64,000 nt of DNA from CALKJP01 sp046299555 (GTDB lineage Bacteria > Bacteroidota > Bacteroidia > JACCXN01). Shown here in pieces: positions 42,886-51,300 of this stretch. The notes under the pieces are model-generated. The model had not been told where the DNA came from and ran no database searches. It saw nothing but the letters and a program-made list of their open reading frames with translations. Each line of letters starts with the position of its first letter. The stretch's first letter is position 1. Where the stretch lies: assembly GCA_046299555.1 (NCBI GenBank), contig JBKBHS010000001.1, positions 1,364,001 to 1,428,000 of the forward strand. The letters are read 5' to 3'. Position numbers and translations under genes: made by a program.

Positions 42886-44271
42886 ATGAGAAAATTTATA
42901 CTTACTGTTTTAACATTAGCAGGTATTCTAATAAAGCTAAATATTGTTAGTGCTCAAATTACAATTAATGATACTCACTTTCTTCAAATAGGAAGTAAAG
43001 TGTATCAGGTAACAGATACTTTACCTGTAAATCCTAATATTGGTCCTGCCGGCCCGAATCAAACCTGGACTTTTACCAATTTAAATGTACATACATTTGA
43101 TTCTATCGAAGCTGTTAATCCCGCATCAACACCTAGTGGAGCATTATTTCCTACTGCCAATATTGCTTTAAAACAACAAGGTAGTACTTATATTTACTTG
43201 AATAATTCTCCAACTGAAAATAACCTTTTAGGAGTAACCATTCCTGATTTTAATGTAATTTTTCCTTATTCAAATCCGGAAAAAATATTAGTTTATCCAA
43301 CAACTTATTTAACATCATTTTCCGATACTTCAGAAGGAATGATTACTGTTGCAGGTCAGCCTTTAGGTTTTCCCGTTGATTCTGTTCGATATAAACAAAT
43401 CAGATACAGAACAAGTTTAATTGATGCTTATGGTAGTTTAACAACTGATGAAGGTACTTTTAATAATACTATTCGTGCTAATGATACTATTTTGCAAATT
43501 GATTCTATATGGATTAAACCTAGTGCATTTTTACCATGGCAATTTTTACAAGAGCAACAAACTACAACTTTTGAAACTTCATGGATAACAAATGATGCAA
43601 ATTATGGATTCCCTCTTTTACAAATTACAAATGATGGAACAAGTATAGAAATGAAATGGTTAACATTATCTCCTCCATGTAGTGATCCATCTACTCCAGC
43701 AAGCTCAATTGGTTTTTCATCCGTAACTTCAAATACTGCTAATATCGATTGGGTAAATGGAGATGGGGGAGCTCGTATTGTAGTTATGAGAGCAGGCGCT
43801 CCTGTTGCTGCTACTCCGGTAGATGGACAAACATACACTGCAAGTGCTAATTATGGAGATCCTGCATCTGCATTAGGAAGTGGATATGTTGTATATGACG
43901 GTACAGGAACAAATGTTTCTGTAACAGGTTTAACTCCTGGTACAACCTATCATGTAGCAGTTTTTGAATATAACTGTACTCCTAAATATTATAATACCGA
44001 TGCTTATCCCAATGCATCTTTTAATACAACAGGAACAGGAATATTTAATGCTATAAAAAATAATGTTGCATTATCGGTATTCCCTAATCCGGTTGGATTA
44101 TCTCAAGTATTAAACTTAAATAAATCGGTTGATTTTACAGTTTATAATGCTATTGGTAAAGTAGTAATAATGAAGAATAATTCTAATGTTATCGAAACAT
44201 CTCAACTCTCTAAGGGTGTTTATTTTATTGTAACATCTGAGGGTGAAAAAGTGAAGTTTGTTGTAGAATAA
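42886..44271 (+). CDS. T9SS type A cargo protein, paralogue 1
   Basis: From ATG 42886 the protein has 461 residues: a signal peptide (cleavage near VSAQ-IT), a large N-terminal beta domain of unknown family (PAGPNQTWTFTNL), a fibronectin-like domain at about residues 275-385 (DWVNGDGGARIVVMRAG to GTTYHVAVFEYNC) and a T9SS type A sorting domain (VFPNPVGLSQVL to KGVYFIV). It should be an outer-surface or secreted protein. It is paralogous to the next gene along its whole length. Confidence 0.85.
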   Translation: MRKFILTVLTLAGILIKLNIVSAQITINDTHFLQIGSKVYQVTDTLPVNPNIGPAGPNQTWTFTNLNVHTFDSIEAVNPASTPSGALFPTANIALKQQGSTYIYLNNSPTENNLLGVTIPDFNVIFPYSNPEKILVYPTTYLTSFSDTSEGMITVAGQPLGFPVDSVRYKQIRYRTSLIDAYGSLTTDEGTFNNTIRANDTILQIDSIWIKPSAFLPWQFLQEQQTTTFETSWITNDANYGFPLLQITNDGTSIEMKWLTLSPPCSDPSTPASSIGFSSVTSNTANIDWVNGDGGARIVVMRAGAPVAATPVDGQTYTASANYGDPASALGSGYVVYDGTGTNVSVTGLTPGTTYHVAVFEYNCTPKYYNTDAYPNASFNTTGTGIFNAIKNNVALSVFPNPVGLSQVLNLNKSVDFTVYNAIGKVVIMKNNSNVIETSQLSKGVYFIVTSEGEKVKFVVE

Positions 44272-44293
44272 ATTGAATTATATTTTTATATGG

Positions 44294-44326
44294 AGGGGGC
44301 ATCTGAAAAGATTGCCCCCTTTTTTA
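44294..44326 (+). terminator. Terminator between the two paralogues
   Basis: Arms AGGGGGCA (44294-44301) and TGCCCCCT (44313-44320) with an 11-base loop are followed by a run of seven T. It makes the two paralogous genes separate units or partly attenuates the second. Confidence 0.85.
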
Positions 44327-44351
44327 TATTTTAGCTTATTAAATTCATAAT

Positions 44352-45725
44352 ATGAAGAAATTTCTTATTGTTGTTAACTTTCTTGTTTTTGTATTTGGAG
44401 TTAAAGCTCAAATAACATTTACAAGTAATAATGTAATGGCAGTTGGAACAAAAGTTTATGTTCATAAAGATACATTGCCATCAATTACAAGTCCCGGCAA
44501 TTCTGGAGCAAATCAGGTTTGGAATTTTACAGGTGTTGCTACAATTATTTATGATTCAATCAGAGCATTAAACCCTTCGTCAACACCTTATGGAAGTTTT
44601 TTCCCTTCATCTAATTTAGTATTTATACAAGGAGCTGATTATGTATATTTAAAAAAACAGACCACACAACTAGAAGCAATTGGAGCATATATTAGCCAAT
44701 TAAATACAACGGCTACCTTTCAAAATACAGATATTATTTCAAAATTTCCAACTACTTACTTATCTGCTTATTCAGATACTTCAGTTGTTGTAGGTCAAAC
44801 AACGGGGGCTGCTATTGGAGTTTCTTCTGTTGATTCTGTTAAATTAAAAAGAACCGTGTATAAAAAAAGTTTTACCGATGCCTGGGGACAAATTACAACC
44901 GATGTTGCAACATTTAATTCGTTAAGAATTTGCGATACCATAAATCAAATTGATACCATTTGGGCAAAAACATCAACCTTTGGATGGGTAATGTTTTCTG
45001 CTACTGATTCATTAACGTATAATTATACCTGGATAACAGATGATAGTAATTATGGAGGCCCTATATTTCGTTTAGTATTTGATAATTTGATGCAAATAAA
45101 AAGTGCTACTTATTATGCTGCTGTGCCCTGTGCAAAGCCTTTGCAATCTTCATCAAATATTTCTTTTACTAATATAACAGGTAATTCTTTCAAGATAAAT
45201 TGGATTAATGGACAAGGTGACGATAGAATTGTTGTTTTAAGAAGTGGTAGTACACCTTTAACCATTCCACAAGATAGTGTTGAATATTTGGCAAATGCTC
45301 AATATGGTGATCCAAATTCAGCTATAGGTGCATGTTATGTAGTATATAATGGACCCGGAAATAATGTAACAGTTACCGGATTAAATCCAATGACACAATA
45401 CCATGTTGCTATTTTTGATTATAAATGCGATCCACCATTATATAGAATTTCACAATATCCAATGGCAAGTCAATTTACTAATAATAATGTTGGTATAGAA
45501 AGTGAAGAAAAAAATCAAGTTGGATTTAAAATTTTTCCAAATCCTGTTAAGCAAGGAGAGCGCTTATATTTAGATAAAGAAACAAGCATTGAGGTGTATA
45601 GTATTTTAGGTAATTTTATAACTAGTATGAAAAATGCTTCATACTTAGATATTATAGATTTTAAATCAGGTATTTATTTTATAAAAAACAGCGAAGGAGA
45701 TATTTTAAAATTTATTGTGGAGTAA
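44352..45725 (+). CDS. T9SS type A cargo protein, paralogue 2
   Basis: The 457-residue protein has a signal peptide (cleavage near VKAQ-IT) and the same architecture as its upstream neighbour: N-terminal beta domain (SGANQVWNFTGV), fibronectin-like domain (NWINGQGDDRIVVLRSG to QYHVAIFDYKCDP) and sorting domain (IFPNPVKQGERLYL to SGIYFIKNSEG). The pair arose by tandem duplication, but has diverged considerably. Ligand unknown. Confidence 0.85.
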   Translation: MKKFLIVVNFLVFVFGVKAQITFTSNNVMAVGTKVYVHKDTLPSITSPGNSGANQVWNFTGVATIIYDSIRALNPSSTPYGSFFPSSNLVFIQGADYVYLKKQTTQLEAIGAYISQLNTTATFQNTDIISKFPTTYLSAYSDTSVVVGQTTGAAIGVSSVDSVKLKRTVYKKSFTDAWGQITTDVATFNSLRICDTINQIDTIWAKTSTFGWVMFSATDSLTYNYTWITDDSNYGGPIFRLVFDNLMQIKSATYYAAVPCAKPLQSSSNISFTNITGNSFKINWINGQGDDRIVVLRSGSTPLTIPQDSVEYLANAQYGDPNSAIGACYVVYNGPGNNVTVTGLNPMTQYHVAIFDYKCDPPLYRISQYPMASQFTNNNVGIESEEKNQVGFKIFPNPVKQGERLYLDKETSIEVYSILGNFITSMKNASYLDIIDFKSGIYFIKNSEGDILKFIVE

Positions 45726-45728
45726 AAT

Positions 45729-46385
45729 TTAGATTTTATTTTTTGATTGACTTTTATAGGCATCATTTAATCCCTCTCCATTCATAATTTTTTCTCGGCA
45801 CTTTTCAATTCTATATATTTTAGATTGCGACTGTTTGGGTTGTGTGAAATAGATAATATATCCTCTTTGCCTTCCCGGTGTTAGCGCAAAAAAAGCTTTT
45901 TTATATTCTAAATCGTTATTAAAAATATTTTCTAGTTCTTCCGGCAGCGTTGGTATATTTTCAGTTTTGGCAATTTTTAAACCTTTCTTTTCAATTTCAA
46001 TAGCTGCATTAATAAACATGCGAATATCCTTCTCCAGTTTATTGATTTGCTCTACACTTGTTAGTTTTATTATTCGCGCAATATGTGAGTTCTCTCCAGC
46101 TTTGGATAGTATATTCTTTTTATCTTCCAATAATGAACCTTTTAAAAAGCTTATACAAACCGCATCTTTTAAAGCGCTTAATAAAATTACGTTTTTATTT
46201 TTATAGGTGTAGCATGGAGCTCCCCATTTTAATTCTTCTTTTAATTCACTTTCGAGCAAAATGTTGCGTAATATTTCCAGTTCGGTACGCCATTTATTTA
46301 CTTTACATTTTGGAGTTGCACCATATTTACAGCGCATACACCCATCTATTAAATAGTTATCTACTTGAGGATTTATCTTACTCAT
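45729..46385 (-). CDS. YdeI/DUF1801-like protein
   Basis: The 218-residue protein has a DUF1801-type first domain (LKEELKWGAPCYTYKNKNVI) and a C-terminal YdeI-like part (PGRQRGYIIYFTQPKQSQS KIYRIEKC). In addition it has an unusual N-terminal cysteine-rich segment (GCMRCKYGATPKCKV) with three Cys within about 12 residues. Its function is unknown; YdeI is linked to peptide resistance in Bacillus. It is cytoplasmic. It is 5 bases from the downstream end of the 46391 gene. Confidence 0.75.
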   Translation of the reverse strand: MSKINPQVDNYLIDGCMRCKYGATPKCKVNKWRTELEILRNILLESELKEELKWGAPCYTYKNKNVILLSALKDAVCISFLKGSLLEDKKNILSKAGENSHIARIIKLTSVEQINKLEKDIRMFINAAIEIEKKGLKIAKTENIPTLPEELENIFNNDLEYKKAFFALTPGRQRGYIIYFTQPKQSQSKIYRIEKCREKIMNGEGLNDAYKSQSKNKI

Positions 46386-46390
46386 TGAAT

Positions 46391-46909
46391 TTATTTTTCA
46401 AGATGAATAAACTTATAAACTTTTAAAAAATTATTCATTCGCTTTTCATTTCCTTTGATTAATGAAAATGTTTTCTCACATAATTCAAGATGAAATTTTT
46501 CCAGCATTATATCTGAAACATAAATACAATTATTCCTATGTTCAAACAGTGAATTTATGTTTGAATTTATTTCAAATCGAAATTTTTTATTGGCTAAATG
46601 ATTATAGCTAAATGTACCAAAGTGATGATTTAAGGCATTTCTAAATTGATATAATAGTTCTGCTGTTTCATTTGAAATTTTACCACATTCTATTAGTAGT
46701 TCTTTAAATCGTTTAGATGTACGATTGTTTTTTAAATCGCCACTATAATATTGAGCAAGCATATCAATACAATTTGCAATGAGCAGGCATTTTATGGTTT
46801 TATTTTCAGCAGATTTTATTGCATTAATTAATTGAATAAATACCGATTCATTATCTGTAAAAAAATATTCAATCTTTTTAAGCGCTAACTCTTTTTGTTG
46901 ATTTGTCAT
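46391..46909 (-). CDS. Helical protein with HEPN-like RNxxxH motif
   Basis: The 172-residue protein is mainly alpha-helical. I do not recognise a named family. The segment LLYQFRNALNHHFG fits the RNxxxH core of HEPN domains (R, N, then H four residues later), and the preceding helix-loop pattern is compatible. HEPN proteins are often RNases or nucleotide-binding partners of toxins, but some are inactive. The start overlaps the symporter gene by 32 bases, which suggests co-expression with it rather than a toxin-antitoxin pair. Confidence 0.5.
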   Translation of the reverse strand: MTNQQKELALKKIEYFFTDNESVFIQLINAIKSAENKTIKCLLIANCIDMLAQYYSGDLKNNRTSKRFKELLIECGKISNETAELLYQFRNALNHHFGTFSYNHLANKKFRFEINSNINSLFEHRNNCIYVSDIMLEKFHLELCEKTFSLIKGNEKRMNNFLKVYKFIHLEK

Positions 46910-48344
46910 GCAATAAAGCTAAACCTAAAAATGTTAAAATTCCGTTTATTAATAATAATTCAAAGCCTATTTGATAGCCATTAAATATTTCTTTTGAATA
47001 TATATTTAAAAAATAACATACAATTGGCGAAAGAATACAAACAATTGGTACTAATTTGTCTTTAATAGTTATTTTTGTTATTAAACCGAATGCAAATAAG
47101 CCAAGCAATGGGCCATAGGTATAACCTGCGGCAGTAAATACAGCGCTTATTACACTGTCATCATTAATTAAGCGAAATATTATAATTACAAGTGCCATTA
47201 ATAATGAAATTCCAATATGCACTTGTTTTCGAATTTTTTCCTGCTTTTCAATCGGCTTATTTTTTATATCTATTATATCAATACAGAAAGAGGTAGTTAA
47301 TGCAGTTAATGCAGAATCGGCACTGGAGTAGGCAGCAGCTATTAATCCAATAATGAAAAACACTCCTACTGTAATATTCAAATAGCCTTGTGTAGCAAGC
47401 ATTGGGTATAAATCATCGCTGCGTTGTGGTAATGCTATTCCTTTGTTTTCTGCATAAATGTAAAGTAGCGCTCCTAAAGCCAAAAAGAATAAGTTGACAA
47501 AAATCAATACAAAACTAAAGGAGAACATATTAATTTGTGCTTCTTTTAAATTTTTACACGAAAGATTTTTTTGCATCATATCCTGGTCAAGTCCCGTCAT
47601 ACTGATAGCTATAAACATTCCGCTAATAAACTGTTTCCAGAAGTAACGCTTATCATTTATATCATCAAAAAAGAATATTTGAGAATATTTGCTTTCGCTA
47701 ATTACTTGAATCATTTCGCCTAATCCCATTCCTAAATCTTTACTTATGAGCCAAATACTTAGGCCAACAGCAAGCAGCATAAATAAGGTTTGTAAGGTGT
47801 CTGTCCAGATAATGGTTTTAATGCCTCCTTTAAACGTGTATAGCCAGATAAATAAAATGGTAATAAGTACTGTTATTTCAAATGGCACATTCCATTTATC
47901 AAAAACTGTCAATTGTAAAACATTGGCAACTATGTATAATCTGAATGCCGAACCAATAGTACGAGACAACAAAAAGAAGGAGGCACCGGTTTTATAGGAA
48001 GCCACTCCAAATCGTTCTTTCAAATAGGAATAGATAGTTGTTAGATTTAATTTATAGTATAAAGGCATTAAAATAGTAGCTATTACAAAATATCCTACTA
48101 AATATCCTAATACTACCTGCATGTATGAAAACTGGCTATTACCTACCCATCCGGGCACGGAGATAAAAGTTACACCGGATAACGAGGCACCTATCATTCC
48201 AAAGGCTACTACATACCATGGCGATTTTCTGTCGGCTAAAAAGAAGGAATTATTATCGGCATCTTTTCCGGTAAAAAATGATATGGCAATTAATATTGCA
48301 AAGTAGATTAATATAAATAATACAATGGTTTGAGGATGTAGCAT
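46878..48344 (-). CDS. Sodium:solute symporter (SSS family)
   Basis: The 488-residue membrane protein has about 13 helices and SSS family signatures: GMIGASLSGVTFISVPGW near the N-terminus, and IGLIAAAYSSADSALTALTTSF, which holds the sodium-site serines. It moves a solute with sodium; the substrate cannot be inferred (sialic acid, sugar or proline in relatives). A minus-strand TAGGTTTG box (48362-48369) lies 17 bases before its ATG, so it may have its own promoter just after the giant gene. Confidence 0.9.
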   Translation of the reverse strand: MLHPQTIVLFILIYFAILIAISFFTGKDADNNSFFLADRKSPWYVVAFGMIGASLSGVTFISVPGWVGNSQFSYMQVVLGYLVGYFVIATILMPLYYKLNLTTIYSYLKERFGVASYKTGASFFLLSRTIGSAFRLYIVANVLQLTVFDKWNVPFEITVLITILFIWLYTFKGGIKTIIWTDTLQTLFMLLAVGLSIWLISKDLGMGLGEMIQVISESKYSQIFFFDDINDKRYFWKQFISGMFIAISMTGLDQDMMQKNLSCKNLKEAQINMFSFSFVLIFVNLFFLALGALLYIYAENKGIALPQRSDDLYPMLATQGYLNITVGVFFIIGLIAAAYSSADSALTALTTSFCIDIIDIKNKPIEKQEKIRKQVHIGISLLMALVIIIFRLINDDSVISAVFTAAGYTYGPLLGLFAFGLITKITIKDKLVPIVCILSPIVCYFLNIYSKEIFNGYQIGFELLLINGILTFLGLALLHDKSTKRVSA

Positions 48345-48392
48345 TTTTAAATGATATTCCTCAAACCTACTATATTTTTTTATTTTTTAAAA

Positions 48393-51300
48393 TTATTTTA
48401 GCAATTGAACAAATCCATTTAATTTTTCAATAGAGCCATTTTTCGTTTGTATTATTGCAGTATAATAATACACTCCTTCGGAAACTAATCTTTTTATTCT
48501 AATAGACGTTCCATCCCAATATCCTTCCGGTGAATTATAATTATATATTAGATTACCCCATCTATCAAAAATTTCAACTTCCAAATTTTCTATATCTCTT
48601 CCAATAATTCTAAAATAATCATTCATGCCATCACCATTGGGGGTAAATATATTTGGTGCCTGAATGTATGAACAATTTTCTAAATTGATATAAATACTAT
48701 CAGATGCCCAGCAATAATAATTATTTGAAACATAAACAAAGTATAATCCACTATCATTTACTGTAATTTGTGGTGTTGTGTCGTTATTATTCCAATAGTA
48801 ATAATTATAATTACCCGGATTTAATATAATTTCATCTCCACTACAAATTGTAGTATCATTTCCTAAATTTAATGTTGGAACATCATGAACAATTACTTTT
48901 AATGAATCGCTATTGTTACTGCAATTCCCTAATGTAGCAGTTAAGTAATAAGTACCGGAATGTGACGGATTAAAAATTAATCCGTTAAAGGGATTACAGT
49001 TGTTTGAACTAAATCCATTAGGTCCTGTCCATTGATAAATAATATTTGTAGGACAGTTAAATGGAAGAGATATACTATCTCCATCACAAACATTTATTTC
49101 TTGATAGGTAAATAAGCTACCGGATGTTGGTAATACTATTACTAAATTATTTACTGTATCGCTTTGACATTGATTTATTTCTATTTGTAAAGTGTATATT
49201 CCGTTGTTGCTTGAATCTGCATTAGGTATTATTAAGTTTTGTAATGTTGAAATTAAATTACCATTGTAGTACCAATAATAATTTGCATTTGCAACAGAAT
49301 CAGATAATATAATAATACTATCACCACTACAAACAGGAGAATTGTTTGACATAATTGTTGCAATAGGGATAGGAGAAATTGTTATATTTATTGAATCTTC
49401 AATGCTACAAAATGCATTACTTGCAATTACGTTATAGATACCACTATTATTGTTTGAAGCATTATTTATTATAAGATGATTTCCTGAATTTAATAATTGA
49501 TTATTATAATACCAATTAATCAACCCATTATTGCTGACAGCATTTAATTGAATGGTTTCTCCAACGCATAAATTTGTATCGCCAGATATGGTTAAAGAAG
49601 GTGTATTGTAAATTATTACATTGATAGTTTGTACGGAACTGCTACATCCATTTAATTCAAGATATAAGGAATAATTACCGCCATTCGATGTTGTAACATT
49701 ATTTATAACCGGATTATTTTGATTACTACTAAAATTTTGAGGTCCATTCCAAAAATATGTGGCTCCAATAGTTGCATTAGCATTTAAGACTAATGAATCA
49801 CCTTCGCAAATTGGCGCATTACTTGAAATTGATATAATTTGAGGAGCCGGTAATACATTTATTAAAACTGAATCTACTAAACTTGTACAAGCACCTGTTA
49901 CATAATATCCATAATAATAGCCTTGTTGAAAGGTTTGAATATTTAGTAATGTTACATTTGCAGTATTAAAATTAATTCCATTTGGCCCATACCAAAAGCT
50001 TTGAGCATTGTTTGGTATGCCATTCATATTTAAAAATAATGTATCTCCTTCGCAAACATTCGTATTTGCTATTAATGATGGTGCAGGTAAATTGCTTACA
50101 ACTTGTATGTTTACACTTGATGTATTGCTTATACAACCATTAGCCATAATATATAAGCTATACGTTCCGCTATCTTGAAAGCTTACATTTAAAATAGTTA
50201 TGCTATCTGCATTGGATGTAAAATTATTAGGACCTGTCCAAAAATATTGTGCATTAGAATAATAAGGTGTAGTTAATGTAATTGTACCTCCAACGCATGT
50301 TAAATTATTTGCATTTATCGGTGGACTTAAAGATAAAGAATCAATGTAAATATGTAATGGAACTCTATTACTAAAGCAAGTATCATATGCAGCTACATAT
50401 AATACTGTATCATTGTAGATGGGACCAACAGTTATTTGCTGGTTGTTTCCAATTATATTTCCACCATTTGGCTGGTCGTACCATTGAATATTTCCGTTTG
50501 AAATAGCAGTAAGTGTAATTGTACTGCCATAGCAAATTGTGGTATCGTTTATAATTGGATTAGGAAATGAATTTACATTAATTTGTACAGCTGATGAAAT
50601 TGTATCACATCCGTCCATATTAGTTGTTTTAACATAATATGTGCCAGCATTAGTAACACTTATACTTGGAGTGTTTTGACCTCCGGGAAACCATTCATAA
50701 TTTACCATTCCCGGATTTGCAACTAATGTTACAGAATCTCCATTGCAAATATCTATACTTCCATTAGGAGTAATAGTTGCAATTGGATTAGAGTGTGTAA
50801 TGGTAGCTGTTAGTAAAGTGTTGATGTTGCAACTTAAAACATTACAAGAATAGGTGCCGGGTTGTAAAATTTGCTTAATACTATCATTTCCGCTTAATGG
50901 TGTATTCCATGAAATAATGCTACCATTACTCGATGTTACCTCAAGCGTAACTATTTCTCCCGGACAAACATGCGGACCCGGTGTTATAATTAAATCAGGT
51001 GTTCCATATTGTTTTATCTCAAACATGTTTGATACTAATTCGCAGCCTGAACTGTCTATCATTATAACATGATAAAATCCGGGTGCATTAACATAAATAC
51101 TATTTGTAGATGTAGTAGTAATATAACCAAGCGGGCCATACCATTCGTAATTTACTCCTGGTGGTGCTATTAGTAATACGGAATCATTAGGACAAATTAA
51201 TGCATTAACTGGAAGCGAAGTTAGTATTGCTTTTTTCTCTATTACATTAAAATTTACGGTTACATAATTTGTACAACCGGTAATAGAATCAACAGTATTT

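Noticed and set aside
46391..48344. Toxin-antitoxin pair including the HEPN-like protein
   Set aside because: The overlapping partner is a full-length symporter, not a small antitoxin, and no MNT-type nucleotidyltransferase is adjacent.
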